Shown here in pieces: positions 1 through 7,166 of a DNA stretch of 10,651 nt. The position numbers and the translations under genes are program-made. The first letter of the stretch is position 1, and every line of letters begins with the position of its first letter. The notes under the pieces are model-generated. The model saw only the letters and a program-made list of their open reading frames with translations, made no database searches and was not told the origin of the DNA. The stretch comes from Candidatus Kapaibacterium sp. (GTDB taxonomy: Bacteria > Bacteroidota > Ignavibacteria > Kapaibacteriales > HRBIN21): assembly GCA_025055465.1 (NCBI GenBank), contig JANWXA010000051.1, positions 1 through 10,651 on the forward strand, read 5' to 3'.

Positions 1-3000
1 CCAGACCCCGACGGCTCATACAACCGCAGCTGCTGTGCTGGCCCCACGCTCCGCACTTCCAGGTTCCCGCTCACAATCTGCACATCACCCTGGTTCGTGA
101 TCCGCAGCCGCTCAAGAGAGGTGCCGGAACCGTCGGGAGTGGTCCAGAACGATAATCGGCCCGGCATATCGTTCGCTCCGGGGACACCATCCACGTGAGA
201 GACAATCAGTGCCGCAGGCTGGTACTGACTTCCGTCGTAACCGCGAAAGTAGATGTAGCCAGTTTCGTCATCACTCTGCACAATTGTTGGAGAGCTCTGG
301 GTTCCTCGCCCCTTACGGAAGTGTAGAGCTGCAGACCATGGGGTGTTTGCATCATGCTGTACGATGATACTCCCATCCTGGACATGCAGCCGATTTGCAG
401 GAGTACTCGTCCCGATGCCTACATCACCCGCTGCCGTGATGCGCATGCGTTCCACTTCCGTCGTCCCCCCAATCGGAGTCGTCCAGAAGCTGAGGTACAT
501 CCCCTGCGCCGTCCCACTCCAGTTCTCGGCTGCTACCCCCCGAACCGCTGCTCGCACAACGTAATCTGACCCGTTATACCCTCCAAAAGAGAGGACTCCG
601 CCAACATCGTTAGCCTGCATCGCAGCCGGGCTGGACAATGTCCCCCGAGCCTTGAACAAGGCCAAATGAGCCCCCACCACGTCTGAGGAAACTTGCTTGT
701 GGATAATCCCCCGCGGGAAGCCCCCGCTGGTCTCAATGACCTCTACTACCCCCGTTGGAGACGTCGTCCCAATCCCCACCCACCCCGCCTCTGTTACCCG
801 CAGCCGCTCTACTGGCGACGACGAACCCGTGGGAGTCGTCAGAACCCGCGCATACGTCGCCCGTGAAGCATCAGTAAACGTCTCTGCTGCCACAAACTGC
901 AGGCTCCCGGAGGCATTGGCAAAACTACCTCCCGTCGTATACCCCTGTCCTTCAAAGCTCACCAGCACATCGCCTGCTTGAACCGCCGACGGACTGCTCT
1001 TCGTCCCCCGTGCCCGCCGCCCAGAGTACTTCGGGTGCCCCCCGTAGGCATCCATGCCATATCCATCGGATATCCCATCGGTAGGCGCTACTCCATGGAC
1101 GGCAAACACTGGTGCATTTATCCCTATCCCCACATGTCCGCTCGTTGTCACCCGCAGCCGCTCGGTGTTGTTGGTACGAATCACCAACGGCTGATTGTCC
1201 GTCGTCCCCAAAAAGTTCACCCCCGGATTAGTGCCCGCATTCCCCGTCAACGCCCAACCACTACCCCCCACCACCGCCGACGGCGACACCCATGACAGGT
1301 TCCCCGACCCGTCCGTCTGCAACAGCCCCGCCCCGACCGTCGTCGTCGCCGTCAACGTTGGCGGCAGCACGTACGAGATCGTCGTTGTCTGCGACGACGA
1401 CGCCCGGAAGGCCGTGTACGGAGCATTACCTGTGGCGTCTGTGGTCGGCACATAGAACCGAAGTTGCCGAGCTGTATTACTACGATTATAGAGCCACAGA
1501 TCAACATCAACAAACGCTGCTATGTTGCTATTAGTACTTAGGTTCGTTTGTGTTGTACTTGACTGGCCACTGAAGCCAAAACTGCGACCTCCGAGTCGCA
1601 GGTTATAGCCCCCTGCTATTGCCGAGTAGTTACCTGTTATCGTATTGCTTTGTCCTCCGCTAATGGTACTGTACTCTCCGGGGGAGATAGTGTTCGATTG
1701 CCCCCCGCTAATTGTGCTATACTGTCCGCCTGCGGTATTTGAGGTACCACCTCCAACAGTAGCTCCGGTTGATCCTGCAGTGTTAGTATATCCCCCTCCA
1801 ACAGTACTATATCCCCCTTGAGCGACGTTGTAGCTTCCCCCACTGACTGTACTTGTGGATCCTATAGCTGAGTTCTGCTCTCCCCCGCCGATGACACTCA
1901 TAGTTCCACTTGCCGTATTGTTAGATCCACCGCAGATAACACTGTTGTTCCCACTTGCAACTTGAGAGACAGAACCACGACTGACCTGGAGATCGACAGC
2001 ATATAGTCCACGGGTGTTACCTCCAGCATCCCGCTGGATGCTCCACGCCGGCGCTGCACTGCCTGGCGGATTCAGAATCAGCGACGCTTGGTTGTTGACC
2101 CGCAGCTCCAGGCGGTTGTTGTCCACCGTCCCCATAAACGCCGCCGCCCCTGCCCGCAACCCGATGTTGCCCGCTACCTCCAACCGCTCCACCGGTGCCG
2201 TCGTCCCACCAACCCGTAACCGGTTGTTCGTCGCATCCCAAAAAAGCTGGTTGCTCCCCGTCAGCGCTCCCCCAGCTCCCCCTGCCCAGTATGCCACCTG
2301 CCCATCGCTCAACGTCCCTACCTGTGGGTCCGTCTCCAAACCCGACAGCGTCGTCGTCCACGTCAGGTTCCCAGAAGCATCCGTCTGCAAAACGCCCGAC
2401 GCCACTATACTGGCCGGCAACGTGTACACAATGTCGGCCGCCTGCGCCTGCGCCTGAAACGCTGTATAATTCGTCCCAGACCCCGACGGCTCATACAACC
2501 GCACCTGTCGCGCCGTGTTGTCCGTGTTCTGCACCAGCACGTGCCCACTGACGACGGTCACATCCCCCGCTGTGCTGATGCTGACCCGATCGGCATTGTT
2601 CGTCCGCAGGCTCAGCCCAAAATTGTCCACCGTCCCCATAAACGCCGCCGCCCCTGCCCGCAACCCGATGTTGCCCGCTACCTCCAACCGCTCGCTCGGA
2701 GTGGTTACCCCAATTCCCACCTGCCCCCCCGCCGTGATGCGCATGCGCTCCGTCCCGTCCGTCCGAATGATCAGGGGCTGATTGTTCTGAGTACCCAGCC
2801 ATTGAGTTGCAGGGTTTGTTACCGTATTCCCTCCCAGCGCCCAGAAGAGCCCACTGCCAGAGACGCTGCTCAGCAGCGGGATCCATGTCGTCCCGTTGTG
2901 ATAGTAGAAGCCGGGGTTGTTGTCCGTTTGGTAAATGATGAGTCCCGTTGCTGGCGAGGCAATCGCATTTCGTTGTGCTTGGGTCATTCGGGGAACGAGT

Positions 3001-3131
3001 AAGCCCTGGGTAGTACTCTCCAGATCCAACAAAGCCGATGAGTGCGGAGCGTTGGTGCCAATTCCGACGTTCTGTTGGGCTATTACCACCCCCACGCCGA
3101 GCACTACCAGAGCGATTATCATTGCGTGCAT
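1..3131 (-). CDS. Large modular secreted/surface repeat protein with YadA-head-like block (3' end outside window)
   Basis: The minus frame is open from ATG 3131 to the left edge (at least 1043 codons, no stop), so the C-terminus is missing. The start is chosen because GAGGTGA (3146-3140) lies 8 nt upstream. An in-frame GTG at 3155 would add an Arg to the n-region but has no clear SD. Residues 1-18 are hydrophobic and end VVIA-QQ, like a Sec signal peptide with an unusually uncharged n-region. Next comes NVGIGTNAP, then a GLLVPRMTQAQRN...GLIIYQTDN...TTW segment (about 43-84) seen in many Bacteroidota/Chlorobiota surface proteins. VGIG-type units with ERLEV/ERMRIT/ERLRVT tails recur at about residues 22, 139, 307 and several more times. 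A YadA-head-like block spans about 390-522. A module containing LRLYEPSGSG occurs three times. Family knowledge suggests a stalk or adhesin-like fibre protein; a phage-fibre-like protein is an alternative. The exact function is unknown. A chaperone or sorting domain could lie beyond the edge. Confidence 0.85.
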   Translation of the reverse strand, partial: MHAMIIALVVLGVGVVIAQQNVGIGTNAPHSSALLDLESTTQGLLVPRMTQAQRNAIASPATGLIIYQTDNNPGFYYHNGTTWIPLLSSVSGSGLFWALGGNTVTNPATQWLGTQNNQPLIIRTDGTERMRITAGGQVGIGVTTPSERLEVAGNIGLRAGAAAFMGTVDNFGLSLRTNNADRVSISTAGDVTVVSGHVLVQNTDNTARQVRLYEPSGSGTNYTAFQAQAQAADIVYTLPASIVASGVLQTDASGNLTWTTTLSGLETDPQVGTLSDGQVAYWAGGAGGALTGSNQLFWDATNNRLRVGGTTAPVERLEVAGNIGLRAGAAAFMGTVDNNRLELRVNNQASLILNPPGSAAPAWSIQRDAGGNTRGLYAVDLQVSRGSVSQVASGNNSVICGGSNNTASGTMSVIGGGEQNSAIGSTSTVSGGSYNVAQGGYSTVGGGYTNTAGSTGATVGGGTSNTAGGQYSTISGGQSNTISPGEYSTISGGQSNTITGNYSAIAGGYNLRLGGRSFGFSGQSSTTQTNLSTNSNIAAFVDVDLWLYNRSNTARQLRFYVPTTDATGNAPYTAFRASSSQTTTISYVLPPTLTATTTVGAGLLQTDGSGNLSWVSPSAVVGGSGWALTGNAGTNPGVNFLGTTDNQPLVIRTNNTERLRVTTSGHVGIGINAPVFAVHGVAPTDGISDGYGMDAYGGHPKYSGRRARGTKSSPSAVQAGDVLVSFEGQGYTTGGSFANASGSLQFVAAETFTDASRATYARVLTTPTGSSSPVERLRVTEAGWVGIGTTSPTGVVEVIETSGGFPRGIIHKQVSSDVVGAHLALFKARGTLSSPAAMQANDVGGVLSFGGYNGSDYVVRAAVRGVAAENWSGTAQGMYLSFWTTPIGGTTEVERMRITAAGDVGIGTSTPANRLHVQDGSIIVQHDANTPWSAALHFRKGRGTQSSPTIVQSDDETGYIYFRGYDGSQYQPAALIVSHVDGVPGANDMPGRLSFWTTPDGSGTSLERLRITNQGDVQIVSGNLEVRSVGPAQQLRLYEPSGS
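1290..1499 (-). repeat. Diverged copy of the surface-protein module ('LRxYxP ... YxLP ... LQTDGSGNLxW')
   Basis: The minus translation reads TARQLRFYVP, then PYTAFRASSS, YVLPPTL, and LLQTDGSGNLSW. It parallels 2358-2533 (TARQVRLYEP, NYTAFQAQAQ, YTLPASI, VLQTDASGNLTW) and the truncated copy at the left edge. The copies are similar in protein and clearly diverged in DNA, unlike the 71-bp repeat. Confidence 0.75.
1566..1966 (-). repeat. YadA-head-like short peptide repeat block within the surface protein
   Basis: The minus-strand translation contains about seven degenerate repeats of 14-16 residues on the theme G-G-x-S-N-T-x-x-G-x-x-S-T-I/V-x-G, for example GGSNNTASGTMSVIGGG, then GGGYTNTAG and STISGGQSNTI (the last occurs twice). 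Such repeats resemble the left-handed beta-roll heads of trimeric autotransporter adhesins (YadA head / HIM repeats), which trimerise on the cell surface. Repeats at the DNA level are diverged, so this is old protein repetition, not a recent tandem array. The block and its flank to about 1480 are visibly richer in A/T than the surrounding gene. Confidence 0.7.
2119..2189 (-). repeat. 71-bp exact direct repeat, copy 1
   Basis: This stretch is identical over 71 bp to 2623-2693. It encodes VERLEVAGNIGLRAG... through AAAFMGTVDN in the surface protein. Exact identity at silent positions indicates recent duplication or gene conversion between modules, because neighbouring modules are related only at protein level. 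Confidence 0.9.
2358..2533 (-). repeat. Surface-protein module copy with the RLYEPSGSG core
   Basis: It begins VQNTDNTARQVRLYEPSGSG, continues YTAFQAQAQAADIVYTLPAS, and ends VLQTDASGNLTW. It is the best complete example of the module repeated at 1290-1499 and entered again at the left edge (1-28 exact DNA match). The role is structural, inferred only from repetition. Confidence 0.75.
2476..2503 (-). repeat. 28-bp exact repeat shared with the left edge of the window (1-28)
   Basis: Bases 2476-2503 are identical to 1-28 and encode the RLYEPSGSG core of a recurring module. The match at the left edge is cut by the window end, so the true repeat may be longer. Confidence 0.85.
2623..2693 (-). repeat. 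71-bp exact direct repeat, copy 2
   Basis: Partner of 2119-2189, 504 bp away in the same orientation and the same reading frame (504 is divisible by 3). Deletion or duplication by recombination between the copies would therefore keep the surface protein in frame and remove or add one 168-residue module. Confidence 0.9.
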
Positions 3132-3139
3132 GCTTATTA

Positions 3140-3167
3140 TCACCTCATACCGCACATCGCCAAAGTA
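3140..3167 (-). promoter_or_regulatory. Putative promoter -7-like box and strong SD of the surface protein gene
   Basis: On the minus strand TACTTTG (3167-3161) is one base short of the Bacteroidota -7 consensus TAnnTTTG and lies about 30 nt before ATG 3131. GAGGTGA (3146-3140) is a good Shine-Dalgarno with an 8-nt spacer. No convincing TTTG box was found about 19 nt further upstream, so the promoter part is tentative; the SD is clear. Confidence 0.35.
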
Positions 3168-3198
3168 CGAATTTAGTTATCATGTGCGCGAGATCAAT

Positions 3199-3214
3199 TC
3201 CGTAAAACTACGGA
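3199..3214 (-). terminator. Small hairpin after the rluA-like gene (weak terminator candidate)
   Basis: TCCGTA-GTTT-TACGGA is a 6-bp stem with a 4-nt loop, 34 nt after the rluA-like stop, preceded by a GGGGAGGGGCCTCC stretch that can also fold. No T-run follows on the minus strand, so an intrinsic terminator is not proven. It lies in the 116-nt gap (3132-3247) before the surface protein gene. Confidence 0.2.
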
Positions 3215-3247
3215 GGCCCCTCCCCGGGTTCCAGAAGTCCCACCCCT

Positions 3248-4009
3248 CTATATCGGCTGCAACCAGGCTGGACTGTAGGGGGCGTACTTCTGCAGAGTGT
3301 GGAGGAGGGCGCGGAGGTCCTTCGGAAGAGGAGCTTCCAGCCGCATTGGGGTACCTGTCCGGGGATGCTCAAAGCCCAGCACACAGGCATGAAGGGGAAC
3401 GCGCCTCAGGAGGGGAAGCTCCTCTTCACCGGCAGCCAGTTTGTAGCGGCGTTTGATGCTGGACAGGAAAAAGGCAGCCGCACCGCCATAGTCAGGGTCC
3501 ACCAATAAGGGGTGCCCAATAGCGGCACAATGGACCCGTACCTGATGCAACCGCCCGGTGGTTAGGCGGCACTCCACGAAAGTGGCGATCTGGAAACGCT
3601 GAAGCACACGGATGTGTGTCCGCGCTTCCTTCCCACGAGCCGAAGGGATCACCCGCCCGGGACGCCGTGGGTCCGGCAGCAGAGGAAAGTCTACCACCAG
3701 CTCATCCTTCTCTAAGACGCCGGCAACAACAGCGTGGTAGTGCTTCTCAACCCGTTGATACTCGAACTGTCGGCACAGCGCCCGATGGGCCTCGGCCGTG
3801 CGGGCAAAGAGCATGACCCCACTGGTGTCCTTGTCCAGGCGGTGTACAACGTAAATACGTCCGAAGCGCCTCTCCAGAATACCCCGAACCGTCGGCAGGC
3901 CCCTCCGGAAGCGGTCTGGAATACTGAGTACCCCTGGGGGCTTATTCACCACGATGATGTCCTCGTCGCTGTAGAGGACCGCAACTGCTGATGCCTTCAC
4001 CGCCTCCAT
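3248..4009 (-). CDS. RluA-family RNA pseudouridine synthase
   Basis: The 253-residue protein converts specific uridines in rRNA or tRNA to pseudouridine in the cytoplasm. The family signature HRLDKDTSG is at residues 56-64, with D59 as the catalytic aspartate by family knowledge. Other conserved blocks are the N-terminal IIVVNKPPGVLS (18-29), VEKHYHAVV (87-95) and TGRLHQVRVH (151-160), followed by GHPLLVDPDYGG. There is no room for an N-terminal S4 domain, so it resembles the short RluA-type members rather than RluC or RluD. The substrate site cannot be assigned from sequence. ATG 4009 is the first possible start, because a TGA lies in frame two codons upstream. The gene overlaps the folD 3' end by 13 nt, so its expression is probably coupled to folD. 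The ribosome site (GTGAGGT) abuts the ATG and is poorly spaced. Confidence 0.92.
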   Translation of the reverse strand: MEAVKASAVAVLYSDEDIIVVNKPPGVLSIPDRFRRGLPTVRGILERRFGRIYVVHRLDKDTSGVMLFARTAEAHRALCRQFEYQRVEKHYHAVVAGVLEKDELVVDFPLLPDPRRPGRVIPSARGKEARTHIRVLQRFQIATFVECRLTTGRLHQVRVHCAAIGHPLLVDPDYGGAAAFFLSSIKRRYKLAAGEEELPLLRRVPLHACVLGFEHPRTGTPMRLEAPLPKDLRALLHTLQKYAPYSPAWLQPI

Positions 4010-4881
4010 ACCTCACCGGTAGCTGCTCGGTAAGTGTTCCACAGGAGCATCGCAATCGTCATCGGACCAACCCCGCCTGGTACCGGCGTAATTGCCGCAA
4101 CCCTGGGGAGAACCTCCTCAAAGCGAACATCCCCCACCAGGCGCTCCTTGCCGGACGCAGGATCGACGACGCGGTTGATACCGACGTCTATAACGACGGC
4201 TCCCTCTTTGAGGTGCTCCGGCCCAACGATGCCGGCAACCCCCATCGCCGCGATAAGGACATCGGCCTGGCGCGTGTACTGCGCCAGATCATGCGCGCCC
4301 GTATGGCAGACCGTCACAATCGCATTCGCATCCGGCGTCTTCTGCATGAGCAGATTCGCTACTGGCTTGCCAACGATATTGCTCCGTCCGACGACGACCA
4401 CGTGCTTGCCCGAGAGAGGGCCAACGTAGCGCCGCAGCAGCTCTAAAATCCCCGCCGGTGTACACGGCACGAAACAGGGTAGACCAAGTACCAGCCGCCC
4501 GACGTTCTCTGGATGAAAGCCATCAACGTCCTTCCACGGGGCGATGCGGAGCAGCACTTCTTGCTCCTCAATCTGCTTCGGCAGGGGCAATTGCACTAAG
4601 ATTCCGTGGATGTCCTCCCGCTCATTCCAACGGGCAACGTAGTCGAACACGACCTGCTGTGGGGTGTCTGCCGGCAGATGCTCCACAATGGAGAGGAATC
4701 CAACTTCCTGGCACGCCTTCGCTTTGGAACGCACGTAGACCTGCGAGGCGGGGTTGTCCCCAACCAGCAGCAGAGCCAATCCCGGCCGAATGGCACGTTC
4801 CTGCCATAGCCGCTGCACCTTCTGCCGTAGCTGTGCCCGAAGTTCTGCTGCCACAGCCTTACCATCAATGAGCATCGCCAT
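3997..4881 (-). CDS. folD: Bifunctional methylenetetrahydrofolate dehydrogenase / methenyltetrahydrofolate cyclohydrolase
   Basis: FolD interconverts 5,10-methylene-THF, 5,10-methenyl-THF and 10-formyl-THF using NADP(H), supplying one-carbon units for purines and formyl-Met-tRNA. The 294 residues match the usual length. Signatures in order: YVRSK at 49-53 (Tyr and catalytic Lys of the cyclohydrolase site by family knowledge), GILVQLPLP, WKDVDGFHPENVG, PCTPAGILELL, the nucleotide-binding VVVGRSNIVGKPVANLL, and the C-terminal TPVPGGVGPMT. All key motifs are intact. The start could be ATG 4881 or the in-frame ATG 4875; AGGG about 10 nt upstream favours 4881. It begins 21 nt after the folP stop and overlaps the rluA-like gene by 13 nt, which makes a folP-folD-rluA transcription unit likely. 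Two consecutive folate genes support the assignment. Confidence 0.96.
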   Translation of the reverse strand: MAMLIDGKAVAAELRAQLRQKVQRLWQERAIRPGLALLLVGDNPASQVYVRSKAKACQEVGFLSIVEHLPADTPQQVVFDYVARWNEREDIHGILVQLPLPKQIEEQEVLLRIAPWKDVDGFHPENVGRLVLGLPCFVPCTPAGILELLRRYVGPLSGKHVVVVGRSNIVGKPVANLLMQKTPDANAIVTVCHTGAHDLAQYTRQADVLIAAMGVAGIVGPEHLKEGAVVIDVGINRVVDPASGKERLVGDVRFEEVLPRVAAITPVPGGVGPMTIAMLLWNTYRAATGEVWRR

Positions 4882-4902
4882 CGGCCATCAGCCCTGGTCC
4901 TT

Positions 4903-5718
4903 CTACCCCCGCTCGCTATCCCTTCCCTGAAGGTGCCACCACAGGCGCCGCAACTGTGCCATGAGGGCTACGTTGTGGACGCGGACGATGGAGATGCCAC
5001 TGTCCAGTAGGAGTGCATGGAGCAGTGCCGTGGCGCAGTCACGCCGCCGCGGATCCTCTATCCCCAGTGTCTTGCCGAGGAACGACTTCCGAGAAATCCC
5101 CAGCAGCATCGGCACCCCAAGAGCGAGGAACTCCCGATGCCGCCGCAGGAGCTCCCAGTTATGCTCCACCGTCTTCCCGAACCCAATCCCCACATCGGCA
5201 ATGATATGCCGCACGCCCAGACCTCGGGCATACGCAATCCGCTCCTGCAGGAAGGCCTTGACTTCGGCAACAACGTCACTGTATCGCGGATTGTCTTGCA
5301 TCGTCCGTGGGGTCCCCTGCATGTGCATGAGCACCAGCGGGACGTCGTGTTCGGCGGCCAGTTCGCCAATCCGAGGATCGAAGCGTAGAGCGCTGATGTC
5401 GTTGAGCATTGTGGCTCCGGCAGCAAGGGCCCCCGCCGCTACCTCGTACTTCGTCGTGTCAATGGAGATCGGAATCTCGCGGTGATGGCGCCGGATACCC
5501 TCTACGACCGGGACGACACGCCGCAACTCTTCCTCAACAGGCACCGGCTCGGCCCCAGGACGGGTGCTCTCTCCCCCGATGTCCAGGATATCGGCCCCTT
5601 CCTCTACGAGCTGTAGAGCGTGCTCAATGGCCGCCTGGAACTCAGCGCAGAGGCCGCCGTCAGAGAAGGAGTCCGGCGTGACATTGATGACTCCCATAAT
5701 CTGCGGGAACTGGTGCAC
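4903..5718 (-). CDS. folP: Dihydropteroate synthase
   Basis: FolP condenses p-aminobenzoate with 6-hydroxymethyl-7,8-dihydropterin diphosphate to form dihydropteroate in folate synthesis; it is the sulfonamide target. The TIM-barrel signatures are complete: MGVINVTPDSFSDGG (8-22), DIGGESTRPG (46-55), SIDTTK (85-90), NDISAL (106-111), MHMQGTPRTM (131-140), DVGIGFGKT (175-183; many homologues read DPGIGFGK), LGISRKSFLG and RVHNV (246-250). The reading frame is open back to a TTG at 5751 (282 codons) with no Shine-Dalgarno. GTG 5718 has GGGAGG (5729-5724) with a 5-nt spacer, so I take it as the start, giving 271 residues. The N-terminus before MGV is then short for the family, so 5751 is not excluded. 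It heads the folP-folD-rluA block. Confidence 0.95.
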   Translation of the reverse strand: MHQFPQIMGVINVTPDSFSDGGLCAEFQAAIEHALQLVEEGADILDIGGESTRPGAEPVPVEEELRRVVPVVEGIRRHHREIPISIDTTKYEVAAGALAAGATMLNDISALRFDPRIGELAAEHDVPLVLMHMQGTPRTMQDNPRYSDVVAEVKAFLQERIAYARGLGVRHIIADVGIGFGKTVEHNWELLRRHREFLALGVPMLLGISRKSFLGKTLGIEDPRRRDCATALLHALLLDSGISIVRVHNVALMAQLRRLWWHLQGRDSERG

Positions 5719-5847
5719 CTTCACCTCCCAATTCAGAGTGGGCCAATCCAACGAACGGCTCTGTAGACGGCATCAGACCCCTCTCGAACAACGACAGGGG
5801 GCCTGTGTCTTGTACAACGGCTCAGCCAGTGAAGGCTCCAGCACGCC
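5719..5847 (-). other. 129-nt gap between ppi-2 and folP
   Basis: No gene was seen. On the minus strand it has a weak 5-bp hairpin (5794-5806, ACAGG/CCTGT) without a T-run, and the folP Shine-Dalgarno GGGAGG at 5729-5724. No TAnnTTTG box or clear sigma70-type promoter was found. The two sub-blocks may therefore be one operon, or the promoter is not recognisable by eye. Confidence 0.4.
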
Positions 5848-6447
5848 TCATCGGAGCCGGCGGATGCGCATCTCCACCTTCTCCAGGGGATTGTCGCGGG
5901 CATCACGCGGCACAGCAGCAATGGCATCCACCACGTCCATGCCGCTGACGACCTGACCGAAGACCGTATACTTCCCGTCCAGCTGCGGAACATCCACAAG
6001 GCAGATGAAGAACTGCGATGTGGCACTATTGGGATCGGATGACCGGGCGGCTGAGACGATCCCACGCTTGTGCGAGAGGTGATTGAACTCCGCCGGAATT
6101 CGCCGCTGTAAGGGGTCACCGAACCCCCACGTCTCCCGGGGCTTCGTTTTGGAGTTGGGATCCCCGCCCTGAATAACAAAACCCGGCACTATGCGATGGA
6201 AGGCAGTCCCATCGTAAAATCCAACATTGACCAGGCTATCAAAATTGACGCAGTGCAACGGTGCTACCTCAGGAAACAGCTCAACAAGGATTTCGCCGAT
6301 GGACCGCCCGGAATGGGTTACGGTTATGGCGTAGCGCGGGCGCTCCTTGCCCACAGCATTCGGTGCCGACACCGTTGCTGATTTACATGCTCCGGAAAGA
6401 CCAGCTAACCCCAGTAAGACACATCCTACCACTGCAAGCCGTCTCAT
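5848..6447 (-). CDS. Cyclophilin-type peptidyl-prolyl cis-trans isomerase, putative lipoprotein (ppi-2)
   Basis: This 199-residue protein catalyses cis-trans isomerisation of proline peptide bonds, here probably in the periplasm. The N-terminus has RR at 2-3, a hydrophobic stretch, then LSGAC with Cys21 as the possible lipidation site (the -3 Ser makes the lipobox slightly atypical). The cyclophilin domain fills about residues 40-199: FHRIVPGFVIQGGDP (83-97) has the catalytic Arg, and ATSQFFICL (142-150) and LDGKYTVFGQV follow. The position equivalent to human CypA Trp121 is Gln and that of His126 is Tyr, as in many bacterial forms. ATG 6447 shares one base with the preceding stop (TGATG) and has AAGGG 5 nt upstream; a TTG one codon earlier is less likely. 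This means coupling to ppi-1, whose domain is related; the two look like paralogues. Confidence 0.93.
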   Translation of the reverse strand: MRRLAVVGCVLLGLAGLSGACKSATVSAPNAVGKERPRYAITVTHSGRSIGEILVELFPEVAPLHCVNFDSLVNVGFYDGTAFHRIVPGFVIQGGDPNSKTKPRETWGFGDPLQRRIPAEFNHLSHKRGIVSAARSSDPNSATSQFFICLVDVPQLDGKYTVFGQVVSGMDVVDAIAAVPRDARDNPLEKVEMRIRRLR

Positions 6448-7166
6448 CAACGCCCTTTTGGTTGGGATACTTCTCGAACCTTCACTGATTGTATGACCAC
6501 CGGCGTCTTCGGTGTTCCATCCCCTGGCCCGAAGGGCCCTGGCTCAATAGCCACTTCTGCAATTTTACGCACCACCTCCATGCCTTCCAACACGCGTCCG
6601 AAGATAGTGTAGGCCTTCGGAAGATTGGCGGCCCGCTCCAGGCAGATGAAGAACTGGCTGGTGTTCGTGTTCGGCCCGCGGTTGGCCATAGCAACGGTGC
6701 CAAGCTGATATCCGAGGCGATAGCTGGGGGTTTCGGGATTGAGCTCGTCTTCAAATTCGCCGCCATAGATGCTCGTTCCCCCTGTGCCCCAGCGGGCTCG
6801 CTGTTTGGGGTCTTTCGTAAGTGGATCACCTGCCTGAATGACAAAGTTGCGCGCCACCCGGTGGAAAAGTACACCGTCATAGACGCCACGGCGCGCCAGT
6901 TCTACAAAGTTCCGCACAGTCTTCGGGGCATCCTTACCGTAGAGTCCCAGCGTAATGGTCCCCAGCGATGTGCGCAATACGGCGGTGTGCGTAACAACTG
7001 GCGTATCCGTCGCCTGTTGGGAGACCACCACCATCACTGCTTGCATCGCCGTGAGAGTATCACTCCCGGCCGTTTCATGCCGCTGTACCTCCGTACGGTA
7101 GCAAGCAAGCAGAGGTATCACGTACGCAGCAACATTCCACCACACCATACCGGAATTCCAGATCAT
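6447..7166 (-). CDS. Cyclophilin-type peptidyl-prolyl cis-trans isomerase, putative lipoprotein (ppi-1)
   Basis: The 239-residue protein has an N-terminal hydrophobic segment ending PLLAC, a good lipobox with Cys22 as the probable lipid-modified residue. A linker of about 35 residues follows, then a cyclophilin domain from about residue 60. Motifs are FHRVARNFVIQAGDP (101-115, with the catalytic Arg), GTVAMAN, NTNTSQFFICL (166-176) and YTIFGRV (186-192). The domain is about 40 residues longer than in ppi-2, largely through the loop 116-150 (containing GGTSIYGGEFEDEL, as in typical bacterial PpiA/B-type enzymes) and a Gly/Pro-rich 209-219 segment. ATG 7166 overlaps the uppP stop by four bases (ATGA) and lacks its own SD, so translation is probably coupled. 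The signal n-region has no Lys or Arg, which is unusual; an in-frame ATG seven codons in (7148) is possible but also lacks charge. Likely role: envelope protein folding. Confidence 0.93.
   Translation of the reverse strand: MIWNSGMVWWNVAAYVIPLLACYRTEVQRHETAGSDTLTAMQAVMVVVSQQATDTPVVTHTAVLRTSLGTITLGLYGKDAPKTVRNFVELARRGVYDGVLFHRVARNFVIQAGDPLTKDPKQRARWGTGGTSIYGGEFEDELNPETPSYRLGYQLGTVAMANRGPNTNTSQFFICLERAANLPKAYTIFGRVLEGMEVVRKIAEVAIEPGPFGPGDGTPKTPVVIQSVKVREVSQPKGR

Noticed and set aside
429..450. GCGCATGC palindrome recurring near 440 and 2740 as a possible operator or uptake signal
   Set aside because: Both copies encode the same peptide (ERMRIT) in repeated modules, so protein repetition explains them.
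1566..2693. Possible CRISPR or tandem DNA array
   Set aside because: The repeats are in-frame protein repeats of one gene. DNA copies are either diverged (YadA-like block) or only two (71 bp), with no regular spacers.
343..3002. Several plus-strand open frames of 70-170 codons and minus-strand frames at 2017-2361 and 2491-2886
   Set aside because: They are shadows of the continuous minus-strand surface protein frame. Their translations are Pro/Arg/Ser-rich or Gly-rich without recognisable motifs.
4034..5485. Plus-strand frames opposite folD and folP (up to 174 codons)
   Set aside because: Antisense frames over genes with complete family motifs; Arg/Pro/Ser-rich, typical of GC-rich antisense.
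5794..5806. ACAGG/CCTGT hairpin as a terminator between ppi-2 and folP
   Set aside because: The stem is only 5 bp and no T-run follows; such hairpins occur by chance.
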